Positions 1 to 6,419 of a DNA stretch of 10,103 bases are shown here, in pieces. Both the position numbers and the translations under genes were made by a program. Within the stretch, counting starts at the first letter, position 1. Each line of letters opens with the position of its first letter. Under the pieces are notes generated by a model. It did not search any database. It was not told the DNA's origin and was given only the letters and a program-made list of their open reading frames with translations. This stretch comes from Desulfobacterales bacterium (GTDB lineage: Bacteria; Desulfobacterota; Desulfobacteria; Desulfobacterales; 4be13). Location of the stretch: contig JAOZRQ010000228.1 in assembly GCA_029940115.1 (NCBI GenBank), positions 1 through 10,103 on the forward strand, given 5' to 3'.

Positions 1-176
1 GTTGGCAAACCCGAAGCCGTGTGGAACAATTTTGCAAATTGTCTCACGGGCGGGGGATTTGCCAATCCCCCGCGAGCATGAAATAAACGCTCGGTTCGGG
101 TTGGCAAACCCGAAGCCGTGTGGAACAATTTTGCAAATTGTCTCACGGGCGGGGGATTTGGCAATCCCCCGCGAGC
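1..176. repeat. 99-bp-period tandem duplication of palindromic modules
   Basis: Bases 1-77 recur at 100-176 with one substitution (TGCC at 60-63 becomes TGGC at 159-162). Each copy carries three palindromes. One is a TTCGGGTT/AACCCGAA pair around GGCA (95-114 in copy 2; copy 1 is cut by the window edge). One is an imperfect AT-rich hairpin around TGC (21-47 and 120-146). One has 10-bp arms GCGGGGGATT/AATCCCCCGC around a 4-base centre (50-73 and 149-172). The period of 99 is a multiple of three, so a reading frame stays open through it, but I see no sign that it is coding. Confidence 0.9.
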
Positions 177-191
177 GTTGGGGTGTCGCCC

Positions 192-245
192 GGTTCGGAT
201 TGCCAAATCCGAACCGCCACAGTCGCCGGATTTGCCAATCCGGCG
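192..245. repeat. Two adjacent variable-stem palindromes
   Basis: The first (192-215) has arms GGTTCGGATT/AATCCGAACC around GCCA. The second (224-245) has arms CGCCGGATT/AATCCGGCG around TGCC. Both keep the GGATT..AATCC core seen in the neighbouring repeats, but the outer base pairs differ and remain complementary. Neither is followed by a T-run, so a simple intrinsic terminator is unlikely. Confidence 0.9.
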
Positions 246-763
246 GGAGCGATCATTCAGAATCCAAAGAGAAGATAAGTACCCGGCCGCTCGCCGCTCA
301 CCCCTCGTCCCTCTCCGCTCGCCCACTCCAGAATCCAGAGACTGGAAAAGAAACCAAGTTTTTTGATTGACATGGATTCCAATTTATGCAATTCTTTCCA
401 CTTGATCATCAAGTTTTTTGAGCAAGGGGCAATGGATGATGGCAATGGGGCAATGGCCGAACGGATTGGGGACATCCAAGAGAGACCGATAGCCCCATCG
501 CCATGTTTCTGAAAAATGGCCTTTTCACACGGATCCTGTGCGACAAAATGCTCACCGAATCATGATGAACATCCCCGCTCGGTTGGGCAATCCGAACCGG
601 ATGGAGGCCTTTAACCCTTGATCAGCAGATGGAAATTTCCCTTGAGGGGTGAAACCCGATGATCAAGTTTTCTGACCCATCCCGGCAAGAGGCTTGTCAT
701 TTCTGCGTTTGCAGGAAAAACGTGATGATCAAATGAAAGCCACCGCCAAAGTGATGATCAGTA
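246..763. other. Gene-free intergenic stretch
   Basis: No reading frame here has a convincing ribosome-binding site, domain or recognisable product; the short frames run through repeat-derived sequence. The stretch contains three copies of CAAGTTTTYTGA, several TGATGATCA words, a degraded palindrome at 580-599 and a locally repetitive purine-rich segment near 425-465. The word GATAAGTACC at 274-283 recurs at 6302-6311. It could be the remnant of an inactivated gene or element, but I cannot identify one. Confidence 0.6.
580..599. repeat. Degraded member of the palindrome family
   Basis: CGGTT and CCGAACCG flank GGGCAAT. This resembles the 192-215 palindrome with about six bases lost from the left arm and centre. 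It shows that members decay by small deletions. Confidence 0.5.
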
Positions 764-837
764 GAAGGTGTTTGAAAACACCTGCTACCCCTCTGCCCAT
801 GCCCCAGTTTCGGGCAAGGGAGTTTTCAAACACCTTC
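764..837. repeat. Large inverted repeat (hairpin 1)
   Basis: GAAGGTGTTTGAAAAC (764-779) is the exact complement of GTTTTCAAACACCTTC (822-837), giving 16 uninterrupted base pairs. The 42-base loop holds a second hairpin, TGCCC/GGGCA (800-804 with 812-816). The left arm region is itself nearly palindromic (GGTGTTT..AAACACC). There is no T-run after the right arm, so it is not a standard intrinsic terminator. Confidence 0.88.
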
Positions 838-858
838 CAGATATGAAAGTTTGATGAG

Positions 859-940
859 AAAGAAACCCGGTTTCAGCCTTCAGGGGATTGGGCGGTCAGG
901 TTTCCATGACGCGGTGCCGTCTCAGAAACCGGGTTTCTTT
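859..940. repeat. Large inverted repeat (hairpin 2, AGAAACCCGGTTTC type)
   Basis: AAAGAAACCCGGTTTC (859-874) pairs perfectly with GAAACCGGGTTTCTTT (925-940) across a 50-base loop. Each arm is also self-complementary around a single central C or G (GAAACC-C-GGTTTC). From memory, GAAACCGGGTTTC words are abundant in repeat-rich genomes such as those of cyanobacteria and some filamentous or multicellular sulfate reducers. It lies 21 bases downstream of hairpin 1 and has the same arm length. Confidence 0.88.
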
Positions 941-976
941 GTCCTTTTAGATCTACTGATGATCTTAAATGTGAAG

Positions 977-991
977 TTTTTGTCCTGTACA
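977..991 (+). promoter_or_regulatory. 15-base upstream box shared with the methyltransferase gene
   Basis: TTTTTGTCCTGTACA lies 19 bases before the propeller start codon. The identical 15 bases occur in the same orientation relative to the gene, 45 bases before the methyltransferase start (9926-9940, minus strand). It might be a promoter or operator element, or the edge of a repeat; no clear -10 box fixes the interpretation. Confidence 0.35.
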
Positions 992-1010
992 AGCAGATAA
1001 GGAGACACCC

Positions 1011-2528
1011 ATGGTAAAAAAACGAACCGGATTTCCATCTATTCTTTACACATCCGCATGTTTGATTCTCAGCATGCTCCTTTCCGCTCCCTCATGGGGC
1101 GACCCTGGGACGCTGAAATGGCGATTTTCCGCGGGAGGTGAGATCAACGCCTCGCCTGTGATCGGCCCTCGCGGCAATGTCTATGTGGGATCAGATGACG
1201 GCTGCCTTTACGCGATCCGTTCCAACGGGGAGGAACAGTGGCGATACCAGACCGATGGCCCTGTCTCATCTTCCCCTGTGATTGATGCCGAGGGGACCAT
1301 CTATGTCGGTTCAGCGGACACCCATCTTTATGCGGTGAATTCTGACGGCTCAAGAAAATGGCGGTTTCAGACGGAGGGCGCGATCTCCTCATCCCCCGCG
1401 ATCGATGCCAATGGAAACCTCTATGTCGGCTCGGCTGATCACCGCGTCTATGCCATTGATTCCAAAGGCAAGGAGATCTGGCAATATGAGACCGCCGGCC
1501 CGGTCTCCTCATCACCAGCCCTCAGCGCGACCGGTGTCATCCATGTGGGATCAAAAGATCATCACGTGTACGCGATTGATACGGATGATGGAGAGGAGAA
1601 ATGGACATATGCCGCAGATGGCCCCCTCTCATCCTCTCCGGCCATTGCCAGCAACGTCATCTATGTGGGATCCGATGACGGCCAGCTCCACGCGGTGGGA
1701 ACCAATGATGGAGGCGTCAAATGGACCTACCCGACTGAAGCGGCGGCGGTATCCTCTTCGCCGGCCGTCACTGTTGGCGGGACCACTGCTGGCGGGACCA
1801 TCTATGTCGGTGCAGGAGATCATCTCCATGCCATTTATGCCTCATCTGGAGAAGCGAGATGGACCTTTCCCACAAGCGGCGCGATCCGATCGTCCCCAGC
1901 CATCGGGTCTGACAGTGTGGTCTATGTGGCCTCTTCTGATGGATATCTTTACGCGGTGAATGCCAACGGATCCGAGGAATGGAGGCTTGAAATCGGTGAG
2001 AGCGTCTCCTCGCCGGTGATCAGTCCTGACCAGACGGTTTACATCGGATCCAGAGACGGAACCCTGTCGGCTGTGGAAAGCAGTTCAGAAGGCTTGCTGA
2101 AAGATTCTTCCTGGCCCATGTTCCGCCATGACATGAGACACACCGGCCGAAATACCGCCAATCGGAAGCCCACCGCAAACGCAGGCGATGATCGGACGGT
2201 GGAAGAGGGGGCCAATGTCACGCTGGACGGATCCAGATCCACCGATCCGGATTATGGCATTGCCACTTACAAGTGGACTCAGACTGATGGCACCTCTGTG
2301 ACGATATCCAATTCGGACAAAATTTACGCGAGCTTCGAGGCACCGGAAATTGACATCAGCGAGGAAGAGGATCACATCACTTTCAAGTTGACAGTTACCG
2401 ACACCCATGGCTCTGAAGACACAGACACCTGTACCATCAAAGTTGAGGAAGAGGAGGGATGGTGCTTTGTCTCTGCATTGGGTCATGGCTCGATATGGGG
2501 GGCCTATCTCAAGAAGTTGCTGAAATGA
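1011..2528 (+). CDS. Secreted PQQ-like beta-propeller protein with PKD-like domain
   Basis: A 505-residue exported protein. Residues 1-30 form a signal peptide: KKR, a hydrophobic core, then a small-residue cleavage region near APSWG. Eight tandem repeats start at W37, W77, W117, W157, W198, W238, W284 and W324. Most are about 40 residues and carry SSSPAI, YVGS.D..LYA and a terminal W, the PQQ/pyrrolo-quinoline-like blade pattern expected to close an eight-bladed propeller. SSWPMFRHDMRHTGRN (366-381) is the closing box common in this class. Residues 387-478 resemble a PKD/Ig-like domain (NAGDDRTVEEG, LTVTDTHGSED). The tail begins WCFVSALGHGS, similar to the CFIATAAYGS-type ends of exported proteins in related bacteria, and ends basic. 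The repeat sequence suggests a structural or binding role rather than PQQ enzyme activity; no catalytic residues are evident. AAGGAG (999-1004) precedes ATG at good spacing. Blade 6 is longer because of a small DNA duplication (GGCGGGACCA twice). Confidence 0.9.
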   Translation: MVKKRTGFPSILYTSACLILSMLLSAPSWGDPGTLKWRFSAGGEINASPVIGPRGNVYVGSDDGCLYAIRSNGEEQWRYQTDGPVSSSPVIDAEGTIYVGSADTHLYAVNSDGSRKWRFQTEGAISSSPAIDANGNLYVGSADHRVYAIDSKGKEIWQYETAGPVSSSPALSATGVIHVGSKDHHVYAIDTDDGEEKWTYAADGPLSSSPAIASNVIYVGSDDGQLHAVGTNDGGVKWTYPTEAAAVSSSPAVTVGGTTAGGTIYVGAGDHLHAIYASSGEARWTFPTSGAIRSSPAIGSDSVVYVASSDGYLYAVNANGSEEWRLEIGESVSSPVISPDQTVYIGSRDGTLSAVESSSEGLLKDSSWPMFRHDMRHTGRNTANRKPTANAGDDRTVEEGANVTLDGSRSTDPDYGIATYKWTQTDGTSVTISNSDKIYASFEAPEIDISEEEDHITFKLTVTDTHGSEDTDTCTIKVEEEEGWCFVSALGHGSIWGAYLKKLLK

Positions 2529-2560
2529 AGCGTGAAACGTGAGGGGTGAAGCGTGAGGGT
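2526..2560 (+). repeat. TGARRSG heptad array at the propeller stop codon
   Basis: Five 7-base units beginning TGA (TGAAGCG, TGAAACG, TGAGGGG, TGAAGCG, TGAGGGT). The first TGA is the stop codon of the propeller gene. Because 7 is one more than a multiple of three, successive units place TGA in each reading frame. Confidence 0.8.
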
Positions 2561-2582
2561 TCGGATTTGCCACATCCGAACC
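2558..2582. repeat. Variable-stem palindrome
   Basis: Arms GGTTCGGAT/ATCCGAACC (9 bp) flank TTGCCAC. One substitution in the normally invariant TTGCCAA centre shortens the stem by one pair. It overlaps the end of the heptad array by three bases. Confidence 0.85.
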
Positions 2583-2594
2583 GAGGCGGTGGGA

Positions 2595-2642
2595 GTTCGG
2601 ATTTGCCAATCGTTCGACTGAGCTCACGCCGAAGTCCGAACC
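2595..2642. repeat. Palindrome interrupted by a second small repeat
   Basis: GTTCGGATTTGCCAAT (2595-2610) is the left part of a standard family member. Its right part, TCCGAACC, resumes only at 2635. The 24 bases between (2611-2634) carry TTCG..TGAGCTCA..CGAA, a self-complementary unit with its own 8-base palindrome TGAGCTCA. This is consistent with a small hairpin element sitting inside an older palindrome. Confidence 0.7.
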
Positions 2643-2684
2643 GAATGTGACTATGCTGATCAACCATAATGATGGATAATTTAT

Positions 2685-4166
2685 ATGGAAACGATTGACT
2701 CTGTAAGACCTCTTGTTCCTGTACTGATCTCGTTGGGGGTGATTCCGTTTATCATTCTGAGCGGCAAGCGGCCCAACCTTCGTGAAGGCTGGACATTCAT
2801 CGCGGCCATCGCCAAATTTCTGGTGGTGGCCTCAATGGTCCCTCTTATTCTTGATGGCGCGGTAATCGAATGCACCATCGCAAAGGTCCTCCCCGGACTG
2901 GCCCTCAAATTCCGAGTGGATGCCTTCGGGATCCTGTTCGCGCTGGTCTCCTCCTCGCTCTGGATTGTCACATCCGGCTATTCCATCGGATACATGAGAG
3001 GATTGGACGAGCACAGCCAGACCCGCTATTTCTGTTTTTTTGCGCTTTCCCTCTCCGCGACCATCGGCGTGGCCTTTTCGGCAAATCTGCTGACCCTGTA
3101 CCTGTTCTATGAGATGCTCTCCTTTGCCACATATCCCTTGGTGACGCATCATCAGGACAGGAAGGCCAGAACATCGGGCAGGAAATACCTTTTATATATT
3201 GTCGGGTCCTCCATCGGGTTTGTGCTCCCTGCCATGCTTGTCACCTACCATCTCACCGGGACCCTTGAATTTTCAGGTCAGGGATTCATGGCAGCTGATG
3301 CATCCCCCACCGTGTTGCTGATTCTCCTGCTTCTCTTCGTGTTCGGATTTGCCAAAGCCGGGATCATGCCCTTTCATTCCTGGTTGCCCGCCGCGATGGT
3401 CGCACCGACGCCGGTGAGCGCGCTGCTGCATGCGGTCGCGGTGGTGAAGGTGGGCGTGTTCTGTGTTTTCCGGGTCATCATCTGGGTATTCGGGACCGAT
3501 CTTCTCTCGTCCCTTCATTTCGACACCGTGATCTGCTATGTCGCCTCATTCACCATCATCACGGCTTCCCTCATCGCACTGTCTCAAGATGAACTGAAAC
3601 GCCGGCTCGCGTTTTCCACCATCGGCCAGCTCGCCTACATCGTGCTCGGCGCGGCCCTCCTTTCCCCCAAGGGGATGGCAGGAGGGATGATGCACATTGC
3701 CATGCATGCGTTTGGCAAAATCACCCTCTTTTTCTGCGCGGGAGCCATATTTGTGGCCACCGGAAAGAAACATATCAGCGAGATGACCGGGATCGGAAAG
3801 CAGATGCCCATCACCATGACCGCCTTCTTCATCGGCTCTTTGAGCGTCATCGGGCTTCCGCCCTGCGGTGGGTTTATCAGCAAATGGTATCTGGTGCTCG
3901 GGACCCTTGAGGCCGATCAATGGGTCATGTTGCTGGTCCTTCTGACCAGCTCGCTTCTGAACGCGGCCTATTTTCTGCCCGTTGTTTACAAAGCCTTTTT
4001 CTGCACACCTGAGGCGTCCCTGTTTGAAGACAAGGTTCAGGAAGCCCCGCCCTGGTGTCTGATCCCGCTGAAATTGACGGCATTGGCCTCCATCCTCCTG
4101 TTCTTTTATCCCCAGCCTTTTCTGAAGCTGGCGAAACTGGCAGTTCAAGGGATATTGGGGGGATGA
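2685..4166 (+). CDS. MrpD/NuoL-M-N-type proton antiporter-like membrane subunit
   Basis: A 493-residue, highly hydrophobic protein of the proton-conducting transporter family (Mrp antiporter subunit D; complex I NuoL/M/N). About fourteen membrane segments can be traced. Expected ion-path residues are present: E143 in LYLFYEMLSFATYPLV, K224 in FGFAKAGIMPFHSWLP, H249 and K255 in SALLHAVAVVKVGVF, K345 in HAFGKITLFFCAGA and K400 in GGFISKWYL. The PFHSWLPAAMVAPTPVSALLHA stretch is the family signature. In known systems such subunits work with MrpA, B, C, E, F, G partners or within hydrogenase or complex I assemblies. None is adjacent here, so it is an orphan in this window. The start has only a weak GATGGA site (2671-2676). 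The nearest genes are unrelated, so ion specificity and partner complex are unknown. Confidence 0.92.
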   Translation: METIDSVRPLVPVLISLGVIPFIILSGKRPNLREGWTFIAAIAKFLVVASMVPLILDGAVIECTIAKVLPGLALKFRVDAFGILFALVSSSLWIVTSGYSIGYMRGLDEHSQTRYFCFFALSLSATIGVAFSANLLTLYLFYEMLSFATYPLVTHHQDRKARTSGRKYLLYIVGSSIGFVLPAMLVTYHLTGTLEFSGQGFMAADASPTVLLILLLLFVFGFAKAGIMPFHSWLPAAMVAPTPVSALLHAVAVVKVGVFCVFRVIIWVFGTDLLSSLHFDTVICYVASFTIITASLIALSQDELKRRLAFSTIGQLAYIVLGAALLSPKGMAGGMMHIAMHAFGKITLFFCAGAIFVATGKKHISEMTGIGKQMPITMTAFFIGSLSVIGLPPCGGFISKWYLVLGTLEADQWVMLLVLLTSSLLNAAYFLPVVYKAFFCTPEASLFEDKVQEAPPWCLIPLKLTALASILLFFYPQPFLKLAKLAVQGILGG

Positions 4167-4170
4167 GAGA

Positions 4171-4193
4171 TTCTGGGTCCAGAACCTTATTTT
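4171..4193 (+). terminator. Possible weak terminator after the antiporter gene
   Basis: TTCTG-GGTC-CAGAA forms a 5-bp stem with a tetraloop, followed by CCTTATTTT. The stem is short and the T-run broken, so it may only attenuate or may be chance. Confidence 0.25.
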
Positions 4194-4222
4194 AACGGAA
4201 ACATATCGGCAAGGTTTATGCT

Positions 4223-5167
4223 ATGAAAGTCATAATATGGGGTGGCCGCGGGTCTCTGCCGGCCTCAATGAGAGCGGAGACGGTGAGATACAAGATTTAC
4301 AGAGCCATTGAAGCGGCAGAAAAGTATAAGTTCAAATCAAAATCGGAGATTGAACAGTTCATAGACACGCATCTTCCCTTCTCTGTCTGGGGAAGCTATG
4401 GAGGGAACACGTCCTGTGTCGAAATAAGGGATGGAAAGGAATACCTTCTCTGCGACTGCGGCACGGGACTGCGAGATTTCGGAAATCATGTCTTATGGTC
4501 AGGAAAGGGCCCGCACCGTTTCCATATCCTCATGTCCCATTTCCACTGGGACCACATCCATGGATTTCCGTTTTTTGTTCCGGCCTTCATCAAGGGAAAC
4601 CGCATAGACTTTTACGGGTTCCGCGATGATATGGAGCAGATTTTTGTCAATCAGCAGAATCCGCCCTGTTTCCCCGTACCTTTCAGCTATATGCAGGCGG
4701 AAAAAGCATTTCATCAGCTTGAGCTGGGAAAGGCATATGAAATTGCCGGTTTTCAGGTGCAAGGGATGGAGCAGAATCATCCTCAGAAATCCTTTGGGTA
4801 TCGTCTTGAGAAGGATGGGAAGGTGATCGTTTACTCCACCGATTCCGAACATAAGGATGACGCAGATGTTGAGCCGTATCTGAATTTCTTCAGGAACGCG
4901 GACGTGCTGATATTTGACACCCAGTATTCCTTGGTGGATGCCATCTATGTGAAACAGGATTGGGGACATTCGAGCAACATCATAGGGGTGGAGATGGCGA
5001 TCCGGGCAGGTGTCAAACACCTTTGCATGTATCATTGTGAACCGACGCACGGTGACGAAATGCTTGACAAGATTCTGAGAGATACCCTAAAATATGCATC
5101 TATTTATGACGCGTCTTATCCGCTGGATATCAGCATGGCTTATGACGGGTTGGAAATAGAGGTCTGA
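4223..5167 (+). CDS. MBL-fold metallo-hydrolase (PhnP/RNase Z-like)
   Basis: A 314-residue metallo-beta-lactamase-fold enzyme, probably cytosolic since no signal peptide is present. The metal-binding motif HFHWDH lies at 106-111 (H106, H108, D110, H111). Further likely ligands are H186 (QNHPQKSFGY), D207 (YSTDSEH), and H249 (WGHSS) or H271 (MYHCEPTH). The N-terminus WGGRGSLPAS and the later GSYGGNTSCVEI (58-68) and CDCGTG (77-82) place it in the PhnP/class II cyclic-nucleotide phosphodiesterase-like branch. Many relatives join RGS.P directly to YGGNTSC; here about 40 mostly helical, charged residues (15-56) separate them. The fold supports hydrolysis of a phosphodiester or related bond, but the substrate cannot be named. 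AAGG (4211-4214) lies eight bases before ATG. It starts 56 bases after the antiporter gene and ends 59 bases before the molybdopterin gene, on the same strand. Confidence 0.9.
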   Translation: MKVIIWGGRGSLPASMRAETVRYKIYRAIEAAEKYKFKSKSEIEQFIDTHLPFSVWGSYGGNTSCVEIRDGKEYLLCDCGTGLRDFGNHVLWSGKGPHRFHILMSHFHWDHIHGFPFFVPAFIKGNRIDFYGFRDDMEQIFVNQQNPPCFPVPFSYMQAEKAFHQLELGKAYEIAGFQVQGMEQNHPQKSFGYRLEKDGKVIVYSTDSEHKDDADVEPYLNFFRNADVLIFDTQYSLVDAIYVKQDWGHSSNIIGVEMAIRAGVKHLCMYHCEPTHGDEMLDKILRDTLKYASIYDASYPLDISMAYDGLEIEV

Positions 5168-5203
5168 AAGGGCATTATGCGGTAAGGCCCCTGAGTCAGT
5201 TTA

Positions 5204-5224
5204 TGAAGAATGAGGGATGATGAA
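5204..5224 (+). repeat. Three heptad units before the molybdopterin gene
   Basis: TGAAGAA, TGAGGGA and TGATGAA in register, just before ATGATG. The GAGGG in the second unit is the only Shine-Dalgarno-like sequence available to the start at 5227. Confidence 0.65.
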
Positions 5225-5226
5225 TT

Positions 5227-6249
5227 ATGATGAAGAAAGTCTGTATTGAAGATGCTGTGGGGATGGTTCTCGCACATGATATCACGCGCATCATTCCCGG
5301 AAAATTCAAGGGAGTCGGATTTGAAAAAGGTCATATTGTGCGAGAAGAGGATATTCCCGAACTGCTCAAGCTGGGAAAACGCCATCTCTATATCCTTGAT
5401 CTTTCAGCGGATCAGCTTCACGAAGATGAGGCCGCGTTGCGGATTGCAAAGGCGGTCTGCGGGGAGGGGATCCGATGGACCGACCCTCGCGAGGGAAAAT
5501 CGAACATTGTGGCCAAGACGGCGGGACTTCTCAAGATCAATGCCGAAGGGCTTCTCAAGATTAATCGGATGGAGAGCATCGTCCTCGCCACACTCAAAAC
5601 CGACTTCCCCTGTCAAGCGGATCAGACGGTGGCGGCCACCCGGATTATCCCTCTGACGATTGAGCGGGAGAAGATCGAGACCTTGGAGCGAGTTGCCGCG
5701 GCATCTCATCCGGTCATTCAGGTATTGCCTTATCGGCACCTGAAGGTCGCCGCGATCGTCACTGGCGATGAGATGTACAACGGTCTGATTCCGGACGGCT
5801 TCGATGAATTCGTTGGCGTCAAAATCAGGCATGGCGGCTCGGAAATCATCAAGAAGACCTTGGTTCCGGATGATCCCAAGGCCATCGCAGATGCGATTCG
5901 GGCATCCGTGGCCATCGGATCCGACCTGATTCTCACCACCGGCGGACTTTCGGTTGACCCGGATGACGCCACACGAAACGGGATTCAGGAGGCGGGAGCC
6001 GATATCATCCTCTACGGCGCGCCCATCCTCCCGGGAGCCATGTTTCTCTATGCCCTCCTTGACGGCGTTCCCATCTTGGGGTTGCCGGCATGTGTTTACT
6101 ACCATCCGACAACGGTTTTCGATCTGGTGCTGCCCCGAATTCTAACAGGAGACGCGATCACCCCGGACGAAATTTCCGGGATGGGGCATGGCGGGCTTTG
6201 TATGAGTTGCGAGGTCTGTCAGTATCCGATTTGTCCGTTTGGGAAGTGA
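5227..6249 (+). CDS. Molybdopterin-binding protein with Cys-rich C-terminus (MoeA/MoaB-like domain)
   Basis: A 340-residue soluble protein. The N-terminus (VEDAVGM-like IEDAVGMVLAHDITRI) is typical of a MoeA-like family in anaerobes. Residues 172-306 form a MoaB/MogA-type molybdopterin-binding domain, with VAAIVTGDEMYNG (174-186), LILTTGGLSVDPDD (234-247) and LPGAMF...GVPILGLPAC (268-289). The protein ends GHGGLCMSCEVCQYPICPFGK, a CX2CX2CX4C cluster (C325, C328, C331, C336) that could bind zinc or an Fe-S cluster; the ligand is inference. Such proteins handle the molybdenum cofactor, and the following yqeB gene supports a role in molybdenum hydroxylase maturation. ATG at 5227 and 5230 are both possible starts; the site is GAGGG at 5212-5216. 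A local 24-bp DNA duplication gives the doubled GLLKIN at 100-105 and 108-113. A full MoeA would be about 400 residues, so this is not canonical MoeA. Confidence 0.88.
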   Translation: MMKKVCIEDAVGMVLAHDITRIIPGKFKGVGFEKGHIVREEDIPELLKLGKRHLYILDLSADQLHEDEAALRIAKAVCGEGIRWTDPREGKSNIVAKTAGLLKINAEGLLKINRMESIVLATLKTDFPCQADQTVAATRIIPLTIEREKIETLERVAAASHPVIQVLPYRHLKVAAIVTGDEMYNGLIPDGFDEFVGVKIRHGGSEIIKKTLVPDDPKAIADAIRASVAIGSDLILTTGGLSVDPDDATRNGIQEAGADIILYGAPILPGAMFLYALLDGVPILGLPACVYYHPTTVFDLVLPRILTGDAITPDEISGMGHGGLCMSCEVCQYPICPFGK

Positions 6250-6302
6250 GGGATGAAGGGTGAAGGGTGAAGGGTGAATGATGAAGGATGAAGGGTGAAG
6301 GA
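6247..6302 (+). repeat. TGARGGR heptad array at the molybdopterin gene stop
   Basis: Eight consecutive 7-base units, all beginning TGA and mostly TGAAGGG or TGAAGGA, with one TGAATGA. The first TGA is the stop codon of the upstream gene, and the array is in exact register with it. GATAAGTACC follows immediately, a word also found at 274-283. Confidence 0.92.
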
Positions 6303-6341
6303 TAAGTACCTATCCAAAAGTTTTTCAGGATTTTTGTTTCA

Positions 6342-6368
6342 CACAAAGGCGCAAGGCACAAAGAACAG
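6342..6368 (+). repeat. Second heptad family (CACAAAG/GCGCAAG)
   Basis: CACAAAG, GCGCAAG, GCACAAA and a partial GAACAG follow one another at a 7-base period. The sequence differs from the TGARGGR units although the period is the same and it lies in the same spacer. Confidence 0.65.
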
Positions 6369-6377
6369 AAAAATTTA

Positions 6378-6393
6378 TGGCCAAGTACTTAAA
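6378..6393 (+). repeat. TGGCCAAGTACTTAAA box
   Basis: This 16-base word lies just before the heptads leading into yqeB. A near copy differing by one inserted T occurs on the minus strand upstream of the methyltransferase gene (9904-9921). Its core AAGTACTT is palindromic. Confidence 0.5.
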
Positions 6394-6395
6394 GG

Positions 6396-6419
6396 TGAAG
6401 GATGAAGGATGAACTGATG
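6396..6419 (+). promoter_or_regulatory. Heptad repeats acting as ribosome-binding site and start of yqeB
   Basis: TGAAGGA at 6396-6402 and again at 6403-6409, then TGAACTG and ATG at 6417. The second unit's AAGGA (6405-6409) lies seven bases before that ATG, a good Shine-Dalgarno distance. The junction of the first two units also creates an in-frame ATG at 6402. Confidence 0.6.

Larger units (their letters stand above)
355..965. repeat. Dispersed CAAGTTTTYTGA and TGATGATC words
   Basis: CAAGTTTTTTGA occurs at 355-366 and 410-421, and CAAGTTTTCTGA at 664-675. The palindrome CTTGATCATCAAG lies at 401-413. GATGATCA-type words occur at 658-665, 723-731, 752-760 and, as CTGATGATCT, at 956-965. 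They are concentrated upstream of the propeller gene. They could be operator-like sites or decayed copies of one repeat; the sequence alone does not decide. Confidence 0.5.

Noticed and set aside
1..245. CRISPR array
   Set aside because: The period is 99, with only two copies, no unique spacers of uniform length, and palindromic units throughout; no cas genes are nearby.
192..245. Intrinsic transcription terminators
   Set aside because: The stems are strong, but no copy of the family is followed by a T-run, and the copies occur in tandem and far from gene ends.
2..370. Open frame of 122 codons with a 33-residue internal repeat
   Set aside because: It runs through tandem palindromes whose 99-base period happens to be a multiple of three; there is no ribosome-binding site or recognisable domain.
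257..475. 72-codon minus-strand frame
   Set aside because: No ribosome-binding site, low-complexity composition, and no similarity to anything I recognise.
3546..4148. 200-codon minus-strand frame inside the antiporter gene
   Set aside because: It is antisense to a well-supported membrane protein and has a composition (rich in G, Q, D, R, K) typical of the complement of hydrophobic codons.
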